Shown: one piece after another, positions 15,401 to 23,500 of the stretch | Position numbering within the stretch: position 1 is the stretch's first letter | Layout of the letters: each line of letters begins with the position of its first letter | DNA from: Liolophura sinensis | Taxonomy: Eukaryota; Mollusca; Polyplacophora; Chitonida; Chitonidae | DNA length: 64,000 bases | Assembly (NCBI RefSeq): GCF_032854445.1 | Contig: NC_088298.1 | Span: 20,361,295-20,425,294, forward strand | Direction of reading: 5' to 3' | Notes under the pieces: model-generated | The model's input: only the letters and a program-made list of their open reading frames with translations | The model's database searches: none | Told to the model about the DNA's origin: nothing | Translations under genes and position numbers: made by a program

Positions 15401-16212
15401 CTAGGCACCCCTCACAGCTGCCAGATTTTGACGGTCAGCCTATGTCAAGATTTTTATGGCTGCTTTCTCACAGGCTGGGCCAGGTATACACCAAAGTTTA
15501 TTGGCCACGGAATGTTTTGGACTGAGATACAGTGCTAAACGTTAACCTTGTCGCTTATGGAAAGTAAATGGGGTTTGAGGCCTGTACTAACCCTAACATC
15601 CGGTATGTGTGCGAGCGCCCCCACACTGAACTCCCGAGAACTTCTATCTCTCATAGGGCCTATTTCCTAAGATCTTTGGCAGTAGTGAAAAAGGAAAACT
15701 TAACCATGACAATACAATTCAAAGCCCTTGTAATAAACAACGGTCGTTTTATTCAAACTGTCATGGTTCAGGCAATGTAAGACTAAGCTCAGGACAGAAT
15801 GACATGCAGCTATTTTTATGTTATTATTCAATGACAGCTGAAAAGAGCGGCCATCTTGGATCGGGAAGCCTCACCCATCAAATATTTTGAAGACATCGAT
15901 GAACTGACAGTTGGTTTTTGTGAAAACCGCAGACTTATTACACTTTCAGAAACTATATTCGATCAATATCTAAATCCTTGTTTAAATTGCAAAACTTGTT
16001 AATGAATCGGCTGTGAAAGTTTTAAGGCGGTGATTGACAGTATCCAGAAACCCACGTCATTATTATGATGTCGGCCGAGGAGAGAAAAAAAAAATCTGTC
16101 TTACCAAAAGCTCGAAATCCTGCCAGAAAATGTCGTATGGAACTTTCAGAATTGTCGGGGATTCGCCTGTGTCGAGGTTAAACCGCACGTTTACCACCAC
16201 GCACCCTTCCAT
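1..16212 (-). CDS. NBR1: NBR1, selective autophagy receptor (5' two-thirds; 3' end outside window)
   Basis: Minus-strand gene. NBR1 family proteins are cargo receptors that bind ubiquitinated material, oligomerise through PB1 and connect to LC3/GABARAP on the phagophore. Thirteen coding exons, in transcript order: 16212-16105, 12724-12662, 11943-11902, 11201-10897, 10115-10028, 9150-8944, 8307-8139, 7022-6950, 6058-5831, 2973-2806, 2267-2138, 1513-1399, 474-1. Every junction has AG/GT borders and compatible phase, giving 723 codons plus one base with no stop. Domains: PB1 about 1-83, linker 84-327, ZZ 335-376, basic coiled coil 428-475, FW domain 486-592, then acidic linker. The order matches vertebrate NBR1. 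The LIR and UBA expected further downstream are off the left edge. The start is the ATG at 16212-16210, which opens directly into PB1 strand 1. The gene is divergent from ANKIB1. Gene identity is very likely; single junctions are less certain than the whole. Confidence 0.93.
1050..1250 (-). repeat. SINE-A copy (tRNA-derived, ATAAATA tail), NBR1 intron 12
   Basis: Reads, reversed, as the B-box region, CCTCCCACCATAATGCCGGC, GTGAAATATTCTTGAG and a (TAAA)n tail. Diverged at the tRNA head. Confidence 0.8.
1399..1513 (-). CDS. NBR1: NBR1 exon 12 (FW domain, middle)
   Basis: Residues 528-565, LRMVWGSMTAAQTEVPVP and VTVELIAPTSTG, the central FW strands. Acceptor TTCTCAG, donor CAG|GTAAGG, phase 1. 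Confidence 0.94.
2138..2267 (-). CDS. NBR1: NBR1 exon 11 (FW domain, N-terminal part)
   Basis: Residues 484-527. RFGASFIEDVTIPDGT and KTWILRNTGTTRWTE are diagnostic of the NBR1 central four-tryptophan domain and hold its first two tryptophans. Acceptor TCCAG, donor AAA|GTAAGT, phase 0. Confidence 0.95.
2806..2973 (-). CDS. NBR1: NBR1 exon 10 (basic coiled coil)
   Basis: Residues 428-483. Lys/Arg/Glu-rich helix (RMQEKIKRKEEKRLEKFK and on) equivalent to the NBR1 coiled coil between ZZ and FW. The acceptor AAAAG|G has a modest pyrimidine tract. Donor AGG|GTAAGG, phase 2, which joins exon 11 in frame as HRG-RFGAS. Confidence 0.9.
3230..3800 (-). repeat. Tandem tRNA-related repeat, four units of 130-160 bp (fifth at 5305-5430)
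   Basis: The marker TGTAATATTA recurs at 3300, 3441, 3599 and 3731, and again at 5309. On the minus strand each unit holds a pol III B-box-like GGGTTCAATTCC or a close variant after GTGTAAGTAAAATCACT, so the unit looks like a tRNA-derived SINE head in tandem. It lies in NBR1 intron 9. Confidence 0.7.
3970..5300. other. NBR1 intron 9 sequence without recognised content
   Basis: AT-rich intronic DNA. No exon, tRNA or repeat that I recognise on either strand. Confidence 0.5.
5577..5830 (-). repeat. Two tandem copies of the 3' end and donor of NBR1 exon 9
   Basis: Two units of about 145 bp repeat exon 9 sequence (minus strand TGCCTGAGGGGGAGGAGATG, GCACACCCACGCTG) and the donor-flanking intron (GGAACATAGCTGTAGTACT). 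Stops fill all three minus frames, so they are not coding. The plus strand reads open across them only as a Pro-rich shadow. Confidence 0.8.
5831..6058 (-). CDS. NBR1: NBR1 exon 9 (second half of ZZ, then linker)
   Basis: Residues 352-427. NCADYDLCEACE and IHTPEHVF supply Cys354, Cys360, Cys363, His370 and His374, completing the ZZ C2-C2-C2-H2 set. Then IKLRRP, as in vertebrate NBR1, and a linker ending AQAHPRWE. Donor GAGAG|GTGAGG, phase 2. The 3' part of this exon is tandemly duplicated in the intron that follows (5577-5830). Confidence 0.92.
6402..6764 (+). mobile_element. SINE-B, full length, with target-site duplication
   Basis: tRNA-like head (A box TAGCACAGTTGG, weak B box GATCGAGTC), body with GTGGAAATCCGTCCTGC, and end GACGTTAAACCCCAAGCACT plus (CACT)n. 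Flanked by AAGACAATTGACC at 6389-6401 and AAGACAATTTGACC at 6765-6778. Inserted in NBR1 intron 8. Confidence 0.85.
6950..7022 (-). CDS. NBR1: NBR1 exon 8 (first half of ZZ zinc finger)
   Basis: Residues 328-351, with SYVHDGIICDNC and VRYKCG giving zinc ligands Cys337, Cys340 and Cys351. Acceptor TTTTCAG, donor CGG|GTGGGT, phase 2. Confidence 0.93.
7030..8130. other. NBR1 intron 7, nothing coding recognised
   Basis: Contains a short diverged duplication (GAATTGTCTGCATTTTC-type segments near 7120 and 7215) and otherwise unremarkable intron. Confidence 0.5.
8139..8307 (-). CDS. NBR1: NBR1 exon 7 (amphipathic helix before ZZ)
   Basis: Residues 272-327 begin LKEDLRTEIVRDVTRKTV, a predicted amphipathic helix, and end one base into codon 328. 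Acceptor TTCACAG, donor ATC|GTAAGT. The split codon joins exon 8 as Pro just before SYVHDGIICDNC. Confidence 0.87.
8354..8558 (-). mobile_element. MITE-A copy
   Basis: Same family as 24331-24552. The ends are diverged inverted CCTCAACCTTTTC sequences; the core is TTTTGGAGACAAAACTACA. Confidence 0.7.
8944..9150 (-). CDS. NBR1: NBR1 exon 6 (basic linker)
   Basis: Residues 203-271, starting RRGARSKVRRAESCYTRC and ending SYNMLMEFLSK. Arg-rich and of no recognised fold. Acceptor TTCTCAG, donor AAA|GTAAGC, 207 nt, phase 0 on both sides. A second possible donor lies 5 bp earlier. Confidence 0.78.
9267..9492 (+). mobile_element. SINE-A copy
   Basis: B box GAGTTCAAGTCC, CCTCCCACCATAATGCTGGC, GAGTACGGCGTAA and the tail CCAATCAAATAAATAAATAA. 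In NBR1 intron 5. Confidence 0.88.
9500..10020. other. Rest of NBR1 intron 5
   Basis: No recognised element apart from a short CCCCACCCCACCCCACCC tract near 9973. Confidence 0.45.
10028..10115 (-). CDS. NBR1: NBR1 exon 5 (linker)
   Basis: Residues 173-202, beginning SVENPERISPDDT, a polar linker. The acceptor TCTCTGCAG directly abuts the 26-bp minisatellite, whose units resemble it. Donor AAG|GTATGG, phase 0. Confidence 0.8.
10118..10835 (-). repeat. 26-bp minisatellite, about 27 copies, in NBR1 intron 4
   Basis: Unit ACTGTAGACAAATAAAGCAT-TACAAT with a second type in which GACAAATAAA is GGTAACTAAA. It starts flush with the exon 5 acceptor. On the NBR1-sense strand each unit reads TTTATTTGTCTACAG|T, like a 3' splice site. 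Confidence 0.93.
10897..11201 (-). CDS. NBR1: NBR1 exon 4 (acidic linker)
   Basis: Residues 72-172 begin HAKCSDDVLEL and continue as a Glu/Asp/Thr-rich, probably disordered linker. Acceptor TTTGCAG at 11202. The proposed donor AAG|GTACCA is weaker than its neighbours, but the phase 2 it gives is exactly what exon 5 needs. The 10.1-10.8 kb minisatellite fills the following intron. Confidence 0.82.
11277..11490 (+). mobile_element. MITE-A copy in NBR1 intron 3
   Basis: Begins ATTCTTCAACCTTTTCAAG and ends CGAAAAGATTGAGGAATTT, i.e. inverted ends. Core GTTTTGTCTCCAAAAACAT. Confidence 0.75.
11902..11943 (-). CDS. NBR1: NBR1 exon 3 (PB1 C-terminal part)
   Basis: A 42-nt microexon, residues 58-71, ILISSDQELFEAFR, completing the OPCA loop and the final PB1 helix. 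Acceptor CCAG, donor GTGAGT, phase 0 at both ends. Confidence 0.92.
12662..12724 (-). CDS. NBR1: NBR1 exon 2 (PB1 OPCA motif)
   Basis: Encodes residues 37-57, including ITVKYLDEDLDY. This is the acidic OPCA half of PB1, the surface that pairs with basic PB1 domains such as that of p62. Acceptor CCAG at 12725, donor GTAAGT, 63 nt, phase 0 at both ends. Confidence 0.93.
13171..13356. mobile_element. MITE-D copy in NBR1 intron 1
   Basis: Inverted ends AGGGATACAGAATCCATGCT and its near complement AGCAATGATTCTGTATCCCT, with TGATTGGCTAAC/ACCAACCAATCA inside. Related copies at 36375-36560 and 38618-38805. Confidence 0.75.
13950..14270 (+). repeat. Local duplication in NBR1 intron 1
   Basis: GGGATATCTATACAACC...AGGCTGTTCTTCAG occurs at 13960 and again at 14176. 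The segment between (GATAGCTGTGTCTGTGTGCC to GTCTTAGTCTCTT, 14068-14173) recurs at 17757-17865. Confidence 0.8.
15225..15600 (-). repeat. Dispersed ~0.4-kb repeat, copy 1
   Basis: Inverted relative to 46670-47090. Shared landmarks are TTTTGACGGTCAGCCTATGT, AAACAAGGAGACAGGTGGTG and TGCATGCTTGGTATCAAAAT. No coding frame conserved between the copies. Confidence 0.85.
15610..16104. other. Start of NBR1 intron 1
   Basis: No repeat recognised. CGGCCATCTTGGAT at 15848 resembles a YY1 core; this is only suggestive, given its place just inside the first intron. Confidence 0.3.
16105..16212 (-). CDS. NBR1: NBR1 exon 1 (start codon, PB1 N-terminal half)
   Basis: Encodes residues 1-36, beginning MEGCVVVNVRFN and continuing through KVPYDIFWQDFELL, the first beta strands and helix of a PB1 domain. 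The donor is G|GTAAGA at 16104, phase 0. Minus-strand sequence upstream of the ATG is taken as 5' UTR. Confidence 0.9.
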
Positions 16213-17519
16213 GCCACCTTATTTTGCGTTTTGCAGGTCTCAGTGTCGAAGAAAATGCACTGATGTTTTGACTACGTTTCAGGATTTTCTTCGCTGACCT
16301 AGTTTGCCTGGATTTGTTTTGAGCATGTGACCTTGCTGGACCGCGTCACCTCCATCAAAATAGTTCTCGGCATTTCCATCGGTTTTTGAAACGACAGACG
16401 CTCTAAACACAAAACAATAGAAACATATGTATGTAATGATTTATATTTGCCAAGCAGTACATACAATTGATGACTAGAATCTTGTAACTTTCGACGCGCA
16501 TTTATATTTCTTGTGTGGCGCTAGATAGCTATTTATAGAAATGACAACAACCTCGTACTGACACTGGCTCATACTCTCGTTTCAAGACATTGCAACATGA
16601 AGACTGTTCCGTAATAAACGCATTTATCCTTGGGCTAAATGCGTGACGCTTCGTCAGATGGGATGTTGTGATAAACTGGCATGTGTCTAAATGTTTAGAT
16701 TTAAGTCGCGGCCTCATGCAATGATAATTTCAAGTCCGGGTTTTGTTTGCCCCCGAATTAACCTACGTACGTGCCTGCATGCATATTGCACGTGCTGGTG
16801 CAAAGACAGAGGCAGGTTTCGTGCAGCTTACTTAATGTTAAGTTGCCCTTAGCTAAATGCACATTATATTTCTACAACATACATTGCCATGATAGTAATG
16901 GGCTTACTTAGCTAAGTGAGCTTCATGAAACCGGCCCCAGATTTCCTCCTTATAAAATTATGTACAATATGTTTCCAAACGACCAGAGCTTAGTTAGATC
17001 AATCATTTAAATACCTTGGAGAAAAGAGCATGACTAGTTGGACTTGTATGATGTAAATTAAACGGCACAGTAGATATAACTCAACTTACAGTTTAATGTA
17101 AACTTATAATGTTAGGCCTGGGACACAATATGACAAATGTATTGTATCCGAGGTGAGGCTGCTCCATTAAAGATGTTCTTTTCTGAAATACATTTCACTA
17201 TTCATTCGATTATAATTTGTGGGAGTGACAGCTGATCTAACTCATGTATTCATATACAAGTTGTTGAAACATCAATTAAATCCAAAACGAGCGAAAAGCC
17301 CAGCTAGTCTGTAAATCAACGTGTATACAGGAATGACAAGAGTTACCTCCCAGAGATTTAGCAGACGATACGAATAGGTGGCGCTGCCGTCACTCACCAT
17401 GCCCGTCAGAAAATGGAAGCTGGAGGAAGTGTTTTTGTTTGTCTGGTTTGACAAAAACGGATGTTGTGTGTCTCTCGAAAACAAAGGAAGCCAACCGAGG
17501 CCTCAGTTCATCCACAACA
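16213..17519. promoter_or_regulatory. Head-to-head NBR1/ANKIB1 promoter region with probable ANKIB1 5' UTR exon
   Basis: The two genes diverge from here. On the plus strand, about 17400-17519 ends ATCCACAACA|GTAAGTATTT, a perfect 5' splice site with no coding frame that matches ANKIB1. I infer a non-coding first exon spliced to the acceptor at 26680. On the minus strand the NBR1 5' UTR lies directly above 16212. No TATA box is convincing. A minus-strand stretch 17484-17350 ending GGGAG|GTAACT could be a second NBR1 UTR exon. RNA ends would settle both. Confidence 0.5.
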
Positions 17520-20500
17520 GTAAGTATTTGTGATGCCATGACCCAAGAACTGCGTATACTCCTGCTGGATCACACCATTTGCTATTTTTGTGAGCTGTCA
17601 ATCGATTCTGGTTGTCATTTTTATTTCACTGTCTAGTACATTTATTTTTTGGCGTAAGAAATTTGAACAGTCTTCGTTCACTTTTTTGTATGCTTTTTCT
17701 TTCCCTGTGTGTTGTATGATCAGGTGTCATGAACAAATGTGTCGTGATGAAAAAGGATAGCTGTGTCTGTATGCCAGCAGCTGTTCCTTTGTTATACTAC
17801 TATCAAAAGTGAGAAAAAATAAGTTAAATTCGGAATTTGTCACGTTCATCTCTTAGTCTCTTGTCATTCATCTCTTCACACACAATAATTATGCTCTCTT
17901 AGCTGATTTAACATTCCAGACGTGCGTTGAGGTCATGAAATTATCATTGATCGTGATGCTGAAGTCAACCACTAAAACAAAACGAGTCCTTTCATTTCAA
18001 AAATAAACTTTCTCTGTAGCTGTCTGCAAACCAATGGGTCTTTAGATATACAAGTCTAGAGTATAACTTCATCACATTTCTGTGACATGATTGCGAAGCG
18101 GACAGTTTATGAATGTCCAGTTTCATTTCATATTTTGTGTGGATTATATTTGCTGATATTTTGAGTTGTGTATAAAATGACTAACTTTGGATAAATGTGG
18201 TAAGTTCACCCTTTTTTTTATTCGGTTTCACTGATGCCGTTCATTTTCACAATTCAGTTGCTTTACAAGAAACTTTGACTGCTTTGTTAAAAATTGTTAA
18301 AGATATGATGCAAAGAAGTCTTATTTTGGTTCTAATGTCTTGAACTAGATCTAGGTGATTAGGCTGTTATGTAATTGTGGAGTGTAACTCTTAAATCAAG
18401 CAACACAAAGTGTTGAGAGAGTTATGGAGGAAAACTGCTTTTAATGTATCAGATGGACGGTAAACAGCATTTACCGCAACTTCACATCCGTAGTATGCCA
18501 TTTGAACTTCCCTAGCATAAATAGTTGTCAACCAAGTGGTCCCCATAATCAACTAACCTGTTTTGATTCTCGCCGAACCACAGTACATTTTCACTTATTA
18601 CACCCACTGTGGCTGCAATCTCGTTCTGATAGTCGTACGTACAAGTCACATGATCGATGTTAACGCAAAAAAAATAAGGTCATTCGATTGACATCAATTT
18701 ATGCTAGGAGAGTTTTAGTACGTGCGATGCAGTTGTTGTTTACCGTCGATCTGTTGTGTTAGAAACAGTTTCTCTCCGTAACTCTCCCAACACTTTGTGT
18801 TACTGGATTTAGAAGTTCCATTCCGCATCTAACTGTTACGTAGACATTTCCAGCTTAAACTTAATCCAGTTTGGAACAGTTGAAGTTATAAATTACTGTG
18901 TTGAAAATTGAGCTGCAATACATTTGCAACAAGTAATTAACAAATTAAGTCAACAATAATATTACTATTTTGTAATAAGAACTCCAGGCACATAAAATGA
19001 TAGGAGAGCCATGTAAGTTGACAAGTGTGGTTTAACAGAAAAGTGGTACAATATTCTTGTTAATAAGAGTTCAAGTGAGTTGTTTCCCTAAATGAGCGAA
19101 AATTTCACCCACAAAAGGGCATATTCAGAGGCAAATAAATGTCAGAAAATATTATTTTTGGTGCTGAAACTTACAATTTTCCAGTAGAATATCATCCTAT
19201 TTTCAAAGCAAACCTCCAAACACCTTTTTGAAATCAATAAAACTCTAAGAATCACGAAAAATGAGCAGGTTAGTCATGGAGAAAATTTATAGTCATTTAG
19301 GGTATGTCTAACTCCATGTGATTAGATACGTAGCGATTACAGGTTTTAAGTTAAGTCAGAAACAAATACATACATGGGAATCCATGTATATGTTAAGGCA
19401 GATGATTGTCCAGTTTTCTGACCAAATGCCATGTATACATCTCATAAGCAATAGATCCAAGTCTAAGCATACCTAAGACTTTAAACTCGGGAACCATGGT
19501 CCTAACTCACTTGATAGTCAACGTAGTATTGGCATGGCATTCCAGTGAGGCATCACTCTAAATGTATTGACCTGCTAGCAATAATTATATGACCTAAAAT
19601 TGTTGAAATCGAAGTTTAAAACCCAAGCATACAGACGAATCTCCTTTTCTTATGAAATTGACATTGGATAGGGTAAAGTGATGTTGAAATGTACATGAAA
19701 CAACTGAAGTTCTGCTCTCAAGGTTTGGCTAACTCCATGCAGCTTCGTGTATGGGGATGGCCTAAAATTGCTTTCATGACCATGGCAAGGTGCTTATTTT
19801 GTCTGATTCTGAGAGTTTTACTGTAATTCCTCAACCGTTTTGCATGTTTACAAGGTGTTTTTTCAGGCATATTCGGAAGGCATTATTCTGTGTTGACTGA
19901 TAAAATTATACTATTTGTGAAGCCCTAAATCTGATCAATCCAGTCAATGTGTTTTTGTCTCCAATATCAAATCAAAAATGTGAATGAATTGTACTGAAAG
20001 TTTCTCTTTTATTTATGAAAAGATTGAGGAATTAGGGTATTTTTTTTATGCATGATCTGTTTTATGATCACTTATTATGTAAGTGTACATGTCAGTGATG
20101 ATAAATGATAGGTCAGCGAGATCAGTGCTTGTTTAATTTTACTTAATTGCCCTGACCAGAGTTTAACTGACCTCCCACCACATATATCATTGTTACTGTA
20201 ATTCTTCTACCTTTTCAAATGCTTGCAAGGTGTTTTTTCAAGCATATTCTGAAGGTATTATTCTGTGTACGCTGATAATATTATGCATTTTGTGAAGCCT
20301 TGAAATTGGCCTGATGTAGTTTTGTCTCCAAAATTAAATTAAAAATGTACATAAATTGCTCTGAAAGCTGCTCTTTCATATGTGAAAAGGTAGAGGAATT
20401 AGGGTAGTCTTAATCCATGTCACGCATGTGTATAGTATATTGTACGGTCAAGTATAATACCAGCAGGGTGTTCAAAAAGGGCAAGTAGCAGGCTATAGAC

Positions 20501-23500
20501 AGTTGTCTACTGCTGTTCCCATAGCCGCCTACTTTGAATATTCTTACTGTTTAAATCAATAGTAATTGTGACATAATTACTTTCAGTTCAGCCGCCTACT
20601 TTTGAACTCTGACCTCCTCCTCCAACTCTGAATGAAAACTCTTTACCAGGATACATGTTTGTAGATTTGAAACTGAAGACTAAGATGTATATTTGACACG
20701 TGCTTGCATATATATGTAGATTTAGTTAAAACTCATGTGACTGTTTCGTTTTAAATTTAAACATCTCTTCAGGATTTATTATTGTTATAAATAATAGCTC
20801 TAGCGGTCGTGTAATTGCCCACGTGTACATCTACTGTATATGTACTTATGCTGTATCCAGGTTTATATTAAGTAAATCTGTATTTTACACCAGGTCAGGG
20901 CCCAGCTTCGCAAAGCGTCATACGACATCATACATTTATCATGCGATATTTTGTAGTCACTTTTACCGTAGCCTTGTCCTATGTGTGCGATTATCTTAAG
21001 GTACGACATATTTGTGAAACTGGCCTTTACAATTTGTTATGTACTATCTTGATACAGTACATATAGCCTACATTTGAACTTAACCTCCCAAGTTTAGTTT
21101 TTGTCAAACATTTATCAAAGTACGAAACAGCTGTGTGTTTTGAGGTGTGGCAATGTTTGCATTCATCTAGAATATGTGTCCTTCATGTATGTGAATGTAT
21201 TATCATAACATGTTCCCTAATAACAATTATGCCATTGGCAAAATATTATATTAAGGCAAGTGTTTAATTCTGCTTGGGTCTTTGCTATGCGAGCATGAAG
21301 TCTAGACTGTTACAGTGCACTTGACTAGCCCTTAAGCAATGAGAGTGCTGATTCAAAACTACTTCCCTAGGGCCTGTTTAACACAGCCATTTTTGGGGCT
21401 CAGCTCAAAACTTTAATAATCTCTTTTACAAAGCAAATTATTTGAAGCTGGATGCTCAAAGACTAAAAAAACTGCATTGTTTGGAGTGACCAATTTTAGG
21501 ACTTCACAAAAGGTATATCTGTCTACATAAGCTCAGTGTCCTTAAATACGCCTTTATAATCACAGACAAGTGTCTACAATGTAAACTGCGTATTGGAATA
21601 TACCAGTTTCTTGGTAATTAAGAATAGCACAAGATTGCTGTTAGAAAACAAAGATGAAGAAAATCAGAGGCCCGTTTCACAAAAAGCCTAAAGGTTAAGT
21701 GTTGAGGGTTAACTCATTTAGCCCTATAGAAATTCTGTCTAGCCTGTCTCATAAAGAAAATATTTGGCTATTGGGGAAAGGTTTTTTCGTGGATTTTGAA
21801 AGTTAGCCCAAAATCCTTAGTCACATTCGAAAGGTGGCTGGAAGGAAAGAAATACAAATTTAAAAGTGGTACAAGTCGCAGTTTAGAAAATTTGCATACT
21901 CATTGGAGAAAAATAGGAATAAAATCAGCTTCTATCAGCAAATGAAGGTCTTTGTAAAGCTCACAACCACCGTAACTCATCCGTTGGTGTTATTTCGCTT
22001 TGTCTGTATCAAAAATGAAAATAAAGATGAAATTATCATCTTATATATAATATAATATATATATATATATATAATATAATATATATATATATATATATAA
22101 TATAATATATCTACTTATATGAAATGGCCTTGTCCATTTTTTACCATAGCTGGCTCACAGTAGTTGGCTAAATGACTGTTCCTTATCTTACAGACCTTAG
22201 ACTGCTACAGAAGTTTTATGAAAACTTGGCTATGTTTTTACCATTTTTGCCTGTCAGAAAAATTTTACTGTTATACACACACTCATATATATATATATAT
22301 ATATATATATTATTTTAAAATATTGTTCAATGTTTTTAAAATTCAGACAGTAATGTTCATATGCATAGGATATTGCCATATATAAATATAGCATATTGTT
22401 TGATTGGTCTAGATGGCACTGAAATCTGAACATAGATCTTCGAATCAGCTCACCAGACGACATAACACGATTGATAACAAAGATTTGGTTGCACTACAGT
22501 CACTTCTATTGTTCATCAACAATCTAAAAGAGTTGTTGTACATGACCGGCATGCTATTATATACACGTTTGGTAAATTTATACCATAAATGAGAACAGTA
22601 CAGATTTGAGCAAAATCTGCAAAAAAGGTTGTTTTTTTTTTTAAACTAAGGTTGAACAATGACAAAATTTTCTCAGCAGCATTGTAGCTCTAACACACAA
22701 TTTCCTTTTTTGGACATCAAAATCAAAATTATCACAACGATCAGAGGTAAAAATGACTCGACAAAAGAAACAAACCGTTAAGTGACAATTTAGGTATTTT
22801 GTGTTCAGTATTGTTACAAGGTTTGAACAGCATACATAATGTTTTATTTGTAATGTACAGAACATCAGGCGAAGCGGCATAAGACTCAGATTCATGTAAA
22901 AGCAGTTGTAGATATCTAGAGGATGGACAAACTAGACACATATCGTCAGCGTATATCAAGTGGTTCGTGAAGGTACCTCAATATTACAGCCAACACTAGC
23001 TCTTGTTAGCTGAGTGTCTAACTCATAGAGGTGCCTGAAATATTGCAGCCAATACTAACTCTGGTTAGCTGAGTGTCTAACTCATAGAGGTGCCTGAAAT
23101 ATTACAGCCAACACTAGCTCTGGTTAGCTGAGTATCTTACTCATGGAGGTGCCTGCAATATTACAGCCAACGCTAGCTCTGGTTAGCTGAGTATCTAACT
23201 CATAGAGGTGTCAGCAATACTACAGCCGACGTCAGCACTGGTTAGCTGATTATCTGACTCATGAAGGTGCCTGCAATATTATAGCTGACATTAGCACTGG
23301 TTAGCTGAGTATCTGACTCATGAAGGTGCCTGCAATACTACAGCCGACACTTGCTCTGGTTAGCTGAGTATCTAACTCGTGAAGGTGTCAGCAATACTAC
23401 AGCCAACATTAGCTCTGATTAACTGAGTATCTGACTCATGAAGGTGCCTGCAATATTACAGCCGACATTAGCACTGGTTAGCTGAGTATCTGACTCATGA

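Noticed and set aside
17272-17484. Minus-strand 70-residue frame ending near a GTAACT donor as an NBR1 upstream coding exon
   Set aside because: No similarity to NBR1, and the ATG at 16212 already starts PB1 properly; at most a UTR exon.
22254-22463. Small frame across an (AT)n run
   Set aside because: Low-complexity chance frame with no homology.
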